Made by a program: the position numbers and the translations under genes. Below are positions 34,552 to 43,855 of a DNA stretch of 63,719 bases, piece after piece (the first letter of the stretch is position 1; each line of letters starts with the position of its first letter). This DNA comes from Rhodospirillaceae bacterium (GTDB lineage: Bacteria; Pseudomonadota; Alphaproteobacteria; UBA6615), in NCBI GenBank assembly GCA_002724635.1, contig PBPM01000037.1, positions 1 to 63,719 on the forward strand. The letters are read 5' to 3'. Below the pieces are notes generated by a model. That model did not search any database, was not told where the DNA came from, and saw only the letters and a program-made list of their open reading frames with translations.

Positions 34552-35352
34552 ATGCCCATTACCCCGCCGCGCGACGGCGTCTCGATCAATTACGAAGTCC
34601 ATGGCGACGGACCGCCGCTGATCTTGGTCAGCGGCACCGGGCACGACATGCACTTCTGGGCCGGCCAGATCCCGCATTTCTCGAAATCCTTCCGCACAAT
34701 CGTGTTCGACAATCGCGGCGTCGGCGCCTCGAGCGTGCCCGAGCCCGGCTACAGCCTAGCCGACATGGCCGACGACACCGCCCACGTCCTCGACAGCGCA
34801 GGGATCGCGCACGCCCATGTCATGGGTTTCTCCATGGGCGGCCATATCGCCCAGGAGCTCACCCTCAACCACCCGGACAGGGTGATGAGCCTCGGCATTC
34901 ATCACAGCTGGGCGCGCAACGGCGCACGGCTTAAGAAGTTTCAGGAAACCCGGCTCTATCTCGCGCAGAACGACCAGCGGCTTGCGCTCGCCGAGATCAG
35001 CATGCTGGCACTCCACGCCAGTGCCTATTACGACCAGCATGTGGACGAGATGAACGCCCATCGGGCGTTTCTACTGGAGAAGTCCCCGGTTAACGCCGGC
35101 TGGATCGGCCAGCTCGAGGCCTGCATCGTCGGCGATACGTACGACCGGCTGCCATCGATCGATGTCCCGACACTGGTCACCTGCTCCGACCTCGACCTGA
35201 TCGCCTCGCCGCACCTGTCGGCCGCCATTCATGCGCAGATTCCCGGCGCCGAGCTGCGCATCCTCGAGGGCACCGGCCATGTGGCGCTGATGGAAGACCC
35301 CGACGGCTTCGCCGAAATCTGCCTCGAATTCCTCAACGGGATAGCCGCCTGA
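34552..35352 (+). CDS. Alpha/beta hydrolase
   Basis: A 266-residue alpha/beta-hydrolase. The oxyanion region LILVSGTGHDMHFW, nucleophile elbow GFSMGG (Ser94), an acid in TCSDLDLIAS and His in EGTGHVALMEDP give a complete triad. It resembles 3-oxoadipate enol-lactonase-type and related esterases, but the substrate is not defined. ATG at 34552 is preceded by AAGGGA. An acyl-CoA ligase follows about 90 bp later in the same direction. Confidence 0.85.
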   Translation: MPITPPRDGVSINYEVHGDGPPLILVSGTGHDMHFWAGQIPHFSKSFRTIVFDNRGVGASSVPEPGYSLADMADDTAHVLDSAGIAHAHVMGFSMGGHIAQELTLNHPDRVMSLGIHHSWARNGARLKKFQETRLYLAQNDQRLALAEISMLALHASAYYDQHVDEMNAHRAFLLEKSPVNAGWIGQLEACIVGDTYDRLPSIDVPTLVTCSDLDLIASPHLSAAIHAQIPGAELRILEGTGHVALMEDPDGFAEICLEFLNGIAA

Positions 35353-35440
35353 GCGTCTCCGCCCTTGAGCCGGGCCCCGGCTCGGCCGATACTTCGCCCA
35401 TGGAACGGTGATCAACGCCGGACATGAAGGAGGAGAATCC

Positions 35441-37063
35441 ATGCTCGGAAACATCATGGATCAGCCGCTGCTGATCTCGAGTCTGCTGCGGCATGCCGAC
35501 AGGACCTCCGGCGACCGCGAGATCGTGACGCGGACGGTGGAAGGCACAATTCACCGCTATACTTATCGTGACGCCCACATGCGTGCACGCCGGCTCGCCA
35601 ACGCGCTGCAAGCCCTCGACGTGAAGCTGGGCGACCGGGTCGCAACCATGGCCTGGAACACTCACCGCCACTTCGAGGTCTACTACGCCGTCTCCGGCAT
35701 CGGCGCTGTCACCCATACGCTCAACCCGCGCCTGCACGGCAGCCAGCTCACCTACATCATGAACCATGCCGAGGACGCCTATGTTTTCGTCGATATCAAT
35801 CTGGTTGCGCTGATCGAGGCGGTGGCGGACGATCTGGAGCATCTGAAGGGCGTGGTGGTGATGACCGACCGCGCACACATGCCGGAGACCTCACTCGCAA
35901 ACGTTCTCTGTTACGAGGAGCTGATCGAGAGCCATTCCGACGATCTCGAATGGCGGTCATTCGACGAGAACACAGCCTCCTCGCTCTGCTACACCTCCGG
36001 CACCACCGGAAACCCCAAGGGCGCACTGTTCAGCCACCGCTCGACCATGATCCACGCCTATGCGTCGGCCCTACCCGACGTTCTGCATATGGGCGAAAGC
36101 GAGGTCATCCTGCCGGTCGTGCCAATGTTCCACGTCAACGCATGGGGTATCCCTTACGGCGCGACCATGGTCGGCGCAAAGCTTGTCTTTCCCGGCCCCA
36201 GGCTCGACGGCGCCAGCATCCACGAACTGCTCGTCGACGAGGACGTGACCTGCGCGGCGGGGGTACCGACGATCTGGCTCATGCTGCTAGCCCACTGGCG
36301 CGAGGCCGAAACCCAAGCGCCCGCACTCAAGCGTACGGTCATCGGCGGATCAGCCTGCCCGGAATCCATGATCCGCGAGTTTCAGGAGGATTATGGGATC
36401 GAGGTACGCCACGCCTGGGGCATGACGGAGATGAGCCCGCTCGGCACCGTCTCTATTCCCAAGCCGTCGATGACGGACGACACGGAGCGCATGCGTAAGC
36501 AGATCAAGCAGGGACGTCCTGTGTTCGGCGTCGAAATGCGCATCGTTGACGATACCGGGGCCGAGCTTCCCCGCGACGGCGTGGCTTTTGGCAACCTCGA
36601 GGTGCGTGGCCCGTGGATCATCGACAATTACTTCAAGCTGGACAGGTCCGAATCCCAGAATGCGGCGGGCTGGTTCGCGACCGGAGATGTCGCAACGATC
36701 GATGCGGACGGCTATATGGAGATCACCGACCGGTCGAAAGACGTGATCAAGTCTGGCGGCGAATGGATCGGGTCGATCGAGATCGAGAATCTCGCTATGA
36801 GCCATCCGGAGGTCGCCCAAGCTGCCGTCATCGGCGTACCGCATCCGAAATGGGACGAACGCCCGCTCCTGATCATCGTGCCGGCCGGCGGCAAATCACC
36901 CACCCATGACGATATGATCGCATTCATGGAAAACAAGCTTACCAAATGGTGGCTACCCGACGACACGGTCCATATCGATGAATTGCCGCTGGGGGCCACC
37001 GGCAAGGTCCTCAAGACGAAACTGCGCGAGCAGTTCGGCGACCACACGCTGCCCACCGCCTAA
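35441..37063 (+). CDS. Acyl-CoA ligase (AMP-binding), medium-chain / DmdB-like
   Basis: A 540-residue ANL-superfamily ligase. Motifs are the P-loop SLCYTSGTTGNPKGALFSHR, HAWGMTEMSPLGTV, the hinge region GWFATGDVATIDADGYMEI and SGGEWIGSIEIEN. The catalytic lysine is in ATGKVLKTKLR. The N-terminus (MLGNIMDQPLLISSLLRHAD) strongly resembles alphaproteobacterial fatty-acyl and 3-methylmercaptopropionyl-CoA ligases (DmdB). A strong SD (AAGGAGG) precedes the ATG. The acid activated is unknown; other dmd genes are not present, so I do not assign dmdB. Confidence 0.88.
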   Translation: MLGNIMDQPLLISSLLRHADRTSGDREIVTRTVEGTIHRYTYRDAHMRARRLANALQALDVKLGDRVATMAWNTHRHFEVYYAVSGIGAVTHTLNPRLHGSQLTYIMNHAEDAYVFVDINLVALIEAVADDLEHLKGVVVMTDRAHMPETSLANVLCYEELIESHSDDLEWRSFDENTASSLCYTSGTTGNPKGALFSHRSTMIHAYASALPDVLHMGESEVILPVVPMFHVNAWGIPYGATMVGAKLVFPGPRLDGASIHELLVDEDVTCAAGVPTIWLMLLAHWREAETQAPALKRTVIGGSACPESMIREFQEDYGIEVRHAWGMTEMSPLGTVSIPKPSMTDDTERMRKQIKQGRPVFGVEMRIVDDTGAELPRDGVAFGNLEVRGPWIIDNYFKLDRSESQNAAGWFATGDVATIDADGYMEITDRSKDVIKSGGEWIGSIEIENLAMSHPEVAQAAVIGVPHPKWDERPLLIIVPAGGKSPTHDDMIAFMENKLTKWWLPDDTVHIDELPLGATGKVLKTKLREQFGDHTLPTA

Positions 37064-37112
37064 CCTCGACATCCGCTGCCCAGTCCGGCTTGCGCCGGAG
37101 AAATAATCCATC

Positions 37113-37949
37113 ATGCCCGACACCCCCTCGATCGACGAACTGCTGCAACTGCGTTTCGACGACGCTCCGCAAGACGTGCCCGACGCACCGGATGACGGCC
37201 TGTGGCAATCGATCGCGAACCATCAGTCCTGCCGCAGCTATGCCGATACGCCCCTGAGCAGCGAACTCGTCCGGCAGCTCTGCGCTCTGGCGCTCTGCTC
37301 TCCGACCAAGAGCGATCTGCAGCAGCGCGACATCATCATCGTCCACGATCCGGCGAAGCGGGCCACGGTCAATGCGCTGTTCCCCAGCAGTCCCTGGATC
37401 GCCGACGCGCCGGTGTTCCTCGTCTTCTGCGGCAACAACCGCCGTCTGCGACAGATCCACGAACGCCATGGCCATCCGTTCGAGAACGACCATCTCGATG
37501 CGTTCTTCAACGCGGCCGTAGATGCCGGGATCGCGCTGTCGGCATTCGTGCAGGCGGCCGAGGCCGCGGGCCTCGGCACCTGCCCCATCAGCACCATCCG
37601 CGACCATCTCGAGACGGTGAACGAGCTGCTCGGCCTGCCCGACTGGATCTTCCCGGTTGCAGGCATGACGCTCGGCTGGCCCGGGCGAACACCGCGCGCG
37701 AACCTACGCCTCCCACTCGCGGCAACCGTTCACACCGACACCTATGACGAGGACGCCCAATGGGCCGCCATCGAGGCCTATGACCTGCGCCGTGCCGAGT
37801 TGCGCCCTTATGGTTCCCAGCGCGACCCGGACCGATTCGGCACCCGCGCCCCCTATACATGGTCCGAAGACAAGGCGCGCCAGTACGCCGAGCCGCAACG
37901 TACCGATTTCGGCGCTTATGCACGCAAAAAGGGCTTCGATCTGAGCTGA
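37113..37949 (+). CDS. Nitroreductase-family FMN oxidoreductase
   Basis: A 278-residue nitroreductase fold protein. NHQSCRSYADTPLSSELVRQ at the FMN site, CSPTKSDLQQRDIIIVHD, and ALSAFVQAAEAAGLGTCPIS are the family signatures. The C-terminal extension (YDLRRAELRPYGSQRDPDRF onward) is characteristic of the NfsA-like group with an extra C-terminal arm. SD GGAGAAATAATCC before ATG. It follows the ligase by 50 bp in the same direction and may be cotranscribed. Likely reductant NAD(P)H; substrate unknown. Confidence 0.85.
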   Translation: MPDTPSIDELLQLRFDDAPQDVPDAPDDGLWQSIANHQSCRSYADTPLSSELVRQLCALALCSPTKSDLQQRDIIIVHDPAKRATVNALFPSSPWIADAPVFLVFCGNNRRLRQIHERHGHPFENDHLDAFFNAAVDAGIALSAFVQAAEAAGLGTCPISTIRDHLETVNELLGLPDWIFPVAGMTLGWPGRTPRANLRLPLAATVHTDTYDEDAQWAAIEAYDLRRAELRPYGSQRDPDRFGTRAPYTWSEDKARQYAEPQRTDFGAYARKKGFDLS

Positions 37950-37972
37950 ACTATTCCGCCGGCGCGGCGGCG

Positions 37973-38053
37973 AAGCGCAGCGGCAGTCGCGAAAATGAGC
38001 ATGAACAGGTGGTCGAGGAAGTGACCGATGTTCAGCAGCAGGAAATGCGCATT
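37973..38053 (-). pseudogene. N-terminal remnant of an MFS transporter
   Basis: Between the convergent nitroreductase and SDR genes, the minus strand encodes NAHFLLLNIGHFLDHLFMLI followed by FATAAAL. This closely resembles the first transmembrane helix of a common proteobacterial MFS family (usual form FLLLNIGHFLDH-FMLIFATVAAL). After AAAL the frame runs into unrelated residues, and no other MFS segment is present. It is a fragment of about 27 codons left by a deletion. Confidence 0.55.
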
Positions 38054-38078
38054 CTCGCGATTGGCCAAGGGCCGTCCC

Positions 38079-38840
38079 CTACCAGACGGACCAGCCGGCG
38101 TCGACGATGACGGTCTCGCCATGGATCATGCGGGAATCCTCGGTCGCAAGGAACACGGCGGTACCGGTCATGTCCTCGGGATCCATGAAGTCGATCCCGG
38201 TCGGCGTGAAAGTCTTCATCAGCTCCACATATTCTTCGTTGCCCGGGCCGCGGACATGCGCGTTCAGAGGCGTGGCCACATTGCCAGGCGCGATCGAGTT
38301 AACGTTGATCTTCTCCTTACCCAGTTCGGCTGCCAGCGCGCGGGTCATGTTGACAACTCCACCCTTTGACGCACAGTAGCCCGGACAGTTGGGGAAGGCC
38401 CCGGTGCCCGCGATGGACGAGATATTTACCACCTTGCCGCCTCCATTCTCGCGGAAATGCGGTACGAGCGTTTTCACCATGAAGAAGTAGCCCTTGAGGT
38501 TCAGGTCGAGCTGCTCGTCCCAGATTTCTTCGGTCGTCTCCATCACCGGGACCGTCCGGAACACACCGGCATTGTTCACCAGGATATCGACCCGCCCGAA
38601 CTCTGCGATGACGTCTGCCACGAGCTTCTCGATATTCGCGACCTGTGAGACATCAGCCTTGAAGGCCTTGCCCTTGCCGCCCGAATCCTCAATCTCCTTG
38701 ATGATTGCGGTCGCGCCCTCGTCGTTGCTCTTGTAGACCGTCGCCACGGTCGCACCCTCGGCCGCGTACCGCTTGGCGATCGCAGCGCCGATGCCGACCG
38801 AGCCACCCGTGACGATGGCCACTTTGTCTTTTAACCGCAT
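38079..38840 (-). CDS. Short-chain dehydrogenase/reductase
   Basis: A 253-residue classical SDR. NAD(P) motif VTGGSVGIGAAIAKR, NNAG near residue 89, catalytic Ser141/142, Tyr155 and Lys159 (PGYCASKGGVVN) are intact. The C-terminus ends GETVIVDAGWSVW. SD AGGGAGAA precedes the ATG. It is transcribed behind hyuA-hyuB, 38 bp after hyuB, so it is probably part of that operon. Confidence 0.88.
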   Translation of the reverse strand: MRLKDKVAIVTGGSVGIGAAIAKRYAAEGATVATVYKSNDEGATAIIKEIEDSGGKGKAFKADVSQVANIEKLVADVIAEFGRVDILVNNAGVFRTVPVMETTEEIWDEQLDLNLKGYFFMVKTLVPHFRENGGGKVVNISSIAGTGAFPNCPGYCASKGGVVNMTRALAAELGKEKINVNSIAPGNVATPLNAHVRGPGNEEYVELMKTFTPTGIDFMDPEDMTGTAVFLATEDSRMIHGETVIVDAGWSVW

Positions 38841-38878
38841 GAAACTTCTCCCTTTTTACTGTTTGTCGCGACCGGAAT

Positions 38879-40636
38879 TCACGCCGATCGCAGTTCCTCC
38901 GTGCCTGCGTGATCGACCGACAAATCGTCCGTGATCTTCACGCCGTAAACCTCTTCCGCCCTCGTGCGACTGACGATACCCTCGCGCACATCATGCAACA
39001 CCCGCTCCGGATCGCGCGAGCGCGGATCGCCATATCCGCCGCCGCCCTGCGCTATCGAGACCAGCGTCTCGCCGTCCTCGACCCAGACGATCGAGCATTG
39101 ATCGAGCTGCTTCTGCTCGCGGTTCCGATTCGCCTTGAACTGGTTCGACCGTGCGGCCGGCAAACCCGCCCGCGCGCCCTGAGGTACATGGATGTTGCCG
39201 TCATGCACGAACCCGGCCTCCATCCGACAATCGACGGGGCCGTACTCCACCTCGATCCCCGGCGCGCCGCGATGACGGCCTGCCCCCTCGCTGTCAGGAA
39301 TGAGTCGCCGGGTATGCACATGTATGGGCGTGTAAACCTCATCGAGTTCAACGGAATCGATGAAACACATACCGCCATTGCCCACATGCAGCATGGTGAG
39401 CCAGGCGTCCTGATGCGTAGCGCCCGCGCCCGCCGTATGGCCTAGGAACAGCTGATTCACATAAGGCTTGCCATTGCGTGGATCGATCCCGGACACCACC
39501 GCCGTTGAGGGCGCGCAGAAACAGCCGACCTCGCCCATGCCGAACCCGTCGCCCATCTCGGCCATGGCCCGTTGGGTCGCTGAGACGATGCGGTCGGCGA
39601 GGTTGGTGGTCGAGGCCGAGCAGCTGATCGGATGCCGAGGCACGCCGACGACTCCCGCGTCCTTCAGGTGAAGCTCGATGCGACGCAGGGAACCGGCATT
39701 CTTGGGTACCGTGTGGTCGATCGAGTTAAAGACCCCGATGTACGCCGCCGTGCGGGAGCAGGATTCCGACACGTTAAGCCCGCAGTTCATCTGGTCCGCA
39801 TTGTCGCGCAGATCGACGGTGATCCGGCCGGCATCGGGGTCGACGGTCACCTTCGATGTTACCGTGATGCCCTCATCGGGCGTGCCCGGAATCGCGTCAT
39901 GGGTCGACTGGGCCGAGGCTTCGCCCCCCGGAATCTCGCCAATGGCGTCCGCCATGCGTTTCTCGGAATATTCGAACCACTGGCCGATGAACGTGTGCAG
40001 CGTGTCCCAGCCCACCTCTTCGCCCAGCGCCAGCAACTCCCGCTCGCCGATGAGGGCCGAGCCGAGCATCGCCAGGAAATCCCCATGCCACTGCTCCGGC
40101 ACCCGGATGCGCAGTTGGCACATACGCACGATGTCCTCGATGGTCTCGTAGTCCTTGAGCACCTGAACCGCGGGGAAGATGAGCGCGCCTTCCTCGTAAA
40201 CATCGCGCGCGGTGCCGTGATACGTGGTCGGGATCGAGTTTCCAATGTCCGCCTGGTGGGCCTTGGCAAGCACCGTGAAGTGATGCACGCCGTCATCGTT
40301 GATCACCGGCATGATGATGGTGTGATCCGCCGGATGGGAGCAGCCGTGATAGGGCGAGTTGTGCAGGAATGCGTCGCCGCGCTTCAGCTTCGGATGAAAC
40401 TCCTTCATCGACCGTGCCATGATGTCCGGACCCGACAGGACATGGATCGGCAGGCTTTCCGCCACCGCCAGCAGATCGCAATCCGCCGTCAGAATACAGC
40501 AGGAGAAGTCCTTTGCCCGGTTGAGCACGCCCGACCGGCCGGTCCGCAGGAGCGTGTTACCCATCTTCGAGGAAATCCCCTCGAAGCGGTTGGCCAAGAT
40601 GGCGAGTTGTGCGCCGTCGAGTTGCCTGTTCGTCAT
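38879..40636 (-). CDS. Hydantoinase B / 5-oxoprolinase-type subunit (HyuB)
   Basis: A 585-residue HyuB-family protein. It begins DGAQLAILANRFEGISSKMG, and carries NSPYHGCSHPADHTIIMPVI (conserved metal-binding HPAD region), the central VDLRDNADQMNCGLNVSESC and a C-terminal QGGGGYGDPRSRDPERVLHD, all standard. With HyuA it forms an ATP-dependent amide or cyclic-imide hydrolase, or a related carboxylase such as acetophenone carboxylase. Start ATG has GGAGG upstream. It follows hyuA by 13 bp. Confidence 0.88.
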   Translation of the reverse strand: MTNRQLDGAQLAILANRFEGISSKMGNTLLRTGRSGVLNRAKDFSCCILTADCDLLAVAESLPIHVLSGPDIMARSMKEFHPKLKRGDAFLHNSPYHGCSHPADHTIIMPVINDDGVHHFTVLAKAHQADIGNSIPTTYHGTARDVYEEGALIFPAVQVLKDYETIEDIVRMCQLRIRVPEQWHGDFLAMLGSALIGERELLALGEEVGWDTLHTFIGQWFEYSEKRMADAIGEIPGGEASAQSTHDAIPGTPDEGITVTSKVTVDPDAGRITVDLRDNADQMNCGLNVSESCSRTAAYIGVFNSIDHTVPKNAGSLRRIELHLKDAGVVGVPRHPISCSASTTNLADRIVSATQRAMAEMGDGFGMGEVGCFCAPSTAVVSGIDPRNGKPYVNQLFLGHTAGAGATHQDAWLTMLHVGNGGMCFIDSVELDEVYTPIHVHTRRLIPDSEGAGRHRGAPGIEVEYGPVDCRMEAGFVHDGNIHVPQGARAGLPAARSNQFKANRNREQKQLDQCSIVWVEDGETLVSIAQGGGGYGDPRSRDPERVLHDVREGIVSRTRAEEVYGVKITDDLSVDHAGTEELRSA

Positions 40637-40649
40637 CGCCGTTCCTCCG

Positions 40650-42710
40650 CTAGGGCTGCATCAGCAGGCTGCCGGATGCCGTCCGCTCGAAACTGGTCGC
40701 TCTGTCCGCAATCACGGTTGTGAAGGGCGATTCGATGATCGCCGGTCCCTGATGCGTCTCGCCCGCCACCATCGTCTCGAAATCATGCACGGTCGCCTCC
40801 ACGGCCCCGTCTCCGGCGAAGAACACCGAACGGGTCGCCGCCGCCTGATGCCTCCTGCCCGGCAATAGGCGCCCGGGCCCGCCGTCACGCAGGCCGCAGC
40901 GCGCCGCCGCGGTCCAGCCGACATACTCGATCACGGATCCCGGGTCTCGGATCGCGAAGATCCGCTCATGCATCGCGTGAAACGCCTCGTCCAGCGCCGC
41001 GCGCTGGTCACCGGAGGTGAACCGATCCATCGGCAGCGGCACCTCGATCTCCCAGACCTGCGAGGCGTAGCGCGCCTCAACGGCAAACTCGATACGCGAC
41101 GATACAGCATTCGCGCCCGGTCCATCGATGAAGGCCCGGGCCTCGGCACGCAGGCCGTCGAGGGTGCGGTTCACGCCCGCCTCATCGAACGCATCCGAGG
41201 TGGTAAAGAAGGTGGCGCGATACTCATTCGTCAGGTCGGTCATCAGTGCACCCGCCGCGCTGAGCCCAGCGCCGGTTTCGGGAATGAGGAGCGTCGGACA
41301 GCCAAGGCGCCGAGCGATGTAGATCGAGTTCAATCCGGCCGCGCCGCCGCCGCCGATCAGCACCGCGTCGGCGGGATCGATCCCCTGATCGACGGTGATG
41401 TCCGAGATCGCCTGGACCATGTTCTCCGTCGCCACGCTGAGAATAGAGGCCGCCGCCACCTCTACAGACAGGCCGAGTGGCTTCGCCACATGCTCTTCGA
41501 GCGCCTTGCGTGCACCCGCCGCATCGAGGTCCATGCTGCCACCCAGAAAATAGCCTGGGTCGAGATAACCAAGGGTGACGCAGGCATCAGTGACCGTCGG
41601 CTCCGTCCCGCCCGCGCCGTAACAGACCGGGCCGGGCACCGCCCCGGCGCTCTGCGGCCCGACATGCAGCAGGCCACCCGGATCGACCCAGGCGATCGAT
41701 CCGCCGCCGGCCCCGACGCTCTTGATGTCGATCGACGGGAAGCCGGTCATGTGCCCGCGATAGGGCTGACCGATCCAGGTTTCCTTGGTCAGCGGGATAC
41801 GCCCGTCACGCACTAGGCTGACGTCATAGGTCGTCCCGCCGGTGTCGGCGATGATCACATTCTTGGACGCGGAATCGACCTCCGCATAGTTCCGGCCGGC
41901 GATCGGCGCCATAGACGGACCGGAATTGATGGCGTGGATGGGTTTTTGAGCCAGGTCTCCCGCATCCAGCATGCCGCCCTGAGAGGTCAGGACGAGGGTG
42001 CGGCCGGCAAAGCCGGCGGTCGTGAGGCGCGCGGTCAGGCCACCCAGATACTCGCCCATCAGGGGCTTGAGGGACGCATCGATTGCCGTCGCGGAGGCGC
42101 GCCGGTACTCGCGCAGCGCCGGGTTGATCTGGTGAGAGAGCGTATAGGGGACGCCCGGCAGATGCTCCTCGATCAGCTCGCCGACCCGCAACTCGTGGGC
42201 CGGGTTTGAAATCGACCAGAGGAAGCACACAGCAACCGCTTCCACGTTGACATCTCTCAACTTCCCAATGATCTCGACCGTCATCGCCTCGTCGAGCGGG
42301 GTATACGGAATCCCGGCGCTACTAATCCGCTCCGGCACTTCGAACGTCAGCGCACGCGGTATATAGGGTTCGGGGTAGGCCGCGACGAAGTTGAACGGTT
42401 CGATCCGGCCACCCTCGCGCAGCATCAGGATATCGGGATGTCCCGCCGTGGTCAGGAACGCGGTCCGGGCGGTGTTGGCCGTGATGATGGCGTTGATAGC
42501 GTGGGTCGTGCCGTGGATCAGCATCTCGCCACGTGCCAGAAGATCATCCAGCGACAGATCGCGGTCCGTGGCCGCGAGCGCGAGCGCGTCGAGCACCCCT
42601 TGAACCGGATCGGCCGGCGTCGTCGACGCTTTGTACATCGAAAGCGCGCCGTCATCGTCCTCGACAATCAGGTCGGTGAAGGTGCCACCCGTGTCACACG
42701 CGAATCGCAT
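40650..42710 (-). CDS. Hydantoinase A / 5-oxoprolinase-type ATPase subunit (HyuA)
   Basis: A 686-residue actin-fold ATPase subunit. CDTGGTFTDLIVEDD is the phosphate-binding motif at the N-terminus, MLIHGTTHAINAII follows, and the second ATPase half has ADTGGTTYDVSLVRDGRI and VGAGGGSIAWVDPGGLLHVG. IGGGGAAGLNSIYIARRLG closes the nucleotide domain. Substrate cannot be chosen among N-carbamoyl/hydantoin, oxoproline, N-methylhydantoin or ketone carboxylation. It heads the hyuA-hyuB-SDR unit and diverges from an HSL-type esterase. Confidence 0.9.
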   Translation of the reverse strand: MRFACDTGGTFTDLIVEDDDGALSMYKASTTPADPVQGVLDALALAATDRDLSLDDLLARGEMLIHGTTHAINAIITANTARTAFLTTAGHPDILMLREGGRIEPFNFVAAYPEPYIPRALTFEVPERISSAGIPYTPLDEAMTVEIIGKLRDVNVEAVAVCFLWSISNPAHELRVGELIEEHLPGVPYTLSHQINPALREYRRASATAIDASLKPLMGEYLGGLTARLTTAGFAGRTLVLTSQGGMLDAGDLAQKPIHAINSGPSMAPIAGRNYAEVDSASKNVIIADTGGTTYDVSLVRDGRIPLTKETWIGQPYRGHMTGFPSIDIKSVGAGGGSIAWVDPGGLLHVGPQSAGAVPGPVCYGAGGTEPTVTDACVTLGYLDPGYFLGGSMDLDAAGARKALEEHVAKPLGLSVEVAAASILSVATENMVQAISDITVDQGIDPADAVLIGGGGAAGLNSIYIARRLGCPTLLIPETGAGLSAAGALMTDLTNEYRATFFTTSDAFDEAGVNRTLDGLRAEARAFIDGPGANAVSSRIEFAVEARYASQVWEIEVPLPMDRFTSGDQRAALDEAFHAMHERIFAIRDPGSVIEYVGWTAAARCGLRDGGPGRLLPGRRHQAAATRSVFFAGDGAVEATVHDFETMVAGETHQGPAIIESPFTTVIADRATSFERTASGSLLMQP

Positions 42711-42890
42711 CAACTCTTCCCCCAGTAAACGCTGGACCGAATTGAAGCATCCCGGGCTGCATGTTCATAGGGTTTCTCGCGCGAAAATTGCTGAAAAATC
42801 ACCGGTTTCCGGTTGACTGCCACGGAACGCCGTCCGATGCTTCGGATCGTCGAAGCTGGCACCAAGAAGCTGGCGGAACCGGGATCACAC

Positions 42891-43850
42891 ATGACGCTGC
42901 ACCCGCAGGCAAAGGCGGTTCTAGATCTGCTGAATCAGGCCCCGACACCGCTCATGGACTTGCCGCCGACCGAGGCGCGCACAGCCTATGATCGGTTCAT
43001 CTTTCCGCGCAACTTCGACCCGGTGCCGCTCGGCAATGTCGAGGACCGGCAGATTCCCAGCTCCGGCGGGGACATGCGCATCCGCATCTACCAGCCCAAC
43101 ACTGCAAGCCAAGCCGAGGCCGGTCCGCTGCCGATATTCCTCTTCATTCATGGCGGCGGCTTCGTGATCGGCAGCATCGAGAGCCGAGACCCGCAGTGCC
43201 GCCTGATCTGCCGGGATACGCCCTGTATCGTCGTGTCGGTGGACTATCGCCTCGCACCCGAACACCCCTTTCCCGCGGCCCCCGATGACTGCTGGGCGGC
43301 CCTAGAATGGATCTATGTTAATGCCGCGGCATTCGGCGGCGACCCCGCGCGTATCGGCGTAGGCGGCGAGAGCGCCGGTGGCAACCTGGCGGCGGGCCTC
43401 GCGCTGCGCGCCCGCGCGGCCGGCGGCCCCGATCTATGGGCACAGATTCTGGTCTACCCGATCACCGACATGTTTCTCGAGCAGGACCTTCCCTCTTACG
43501 CCTTTCTCGACGAGGACTTCTTCCTGACCCGCGATCAGATGGCCTGGTACCACGACTGCTACGCACCGGGAATGACGACGACGGACGACATCATGCTGTC
43601 GCCGAGCAAGGCGGACGAACTCGGCGACCTGCCATTCACCCAGATCGTCACGGCGGAGTTCGATCCCTTGCGCGACGACGGGAAACGCTATGGCGAACGG
43701 CTCGCGGCGGCGGGCGTTCCGGTCGAATACATATGTATGGCCGGTATGATCCACGGATACTGGCATTACGGGAAGCTGATCGACGCCTCCGGCGAGGCGC
43801 TCAAACTCTCGATCGATGCCCTGCAGCGCGCCTTCAGCGACGGGAGCTAA
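42891..43850 (+). CDS. Alpha/beta hydrolase of the hormone-sensitive lipase family
   Basis: A 319-residue esterase. The HGGG oxyanion motif (residues 87-90, FIHGGGFVIGS), the nucleophile elbow GGESAGGNLA (Ser161), an acid in TAEFDPLRDDG and His in MIHGYWHYG make a complete HSL-type triad. The start MTLHPQAKAVLDLL is the usual family N-terminus and has GGGA upstream; in-frame starts at 42837 (ATG) and 42813 (TTG) exist. The next gene begins 5 bp after its stop. Confidence 0.88.
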   Translation: MTLHPQAKAVLDLLNQAPTPLMDLPPTEARTAYDRFIFPRNFDPVPLGNVEDRQIPSSGGDMRIRIYQPNTASQAEAGPLPIFLFIHGGGFVIGSIESRDPQCRLICRDTPCIVVSVDYRLAPEHPFPAAPDDCWAALEWIYVNAAAFGGDPARIGVGGESAGGNLAAGLALRARAAGGPDLWAQILVYPITDMFLEQDLPSYAFLDEDFFLTRDQMAWYHDCYAPGMTTTDDIMLSPSKADELGDLPFTQIVTAEFDPLRDDGKRYGERLAAAGVPVEYICMAGMIHGYWHYGKLIDASGEALKLSIDALQRAFSDGS

Positions 43851-43855
43851 CACAT

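Noticed and set aside
35441-37063. Assignment as dmdB (DMSP demethylation pathway)
   Set aside because: The N-terminus is similar, but dmdA, dmdC and dmdD partners are not present and the wider ligase family shares the same features.
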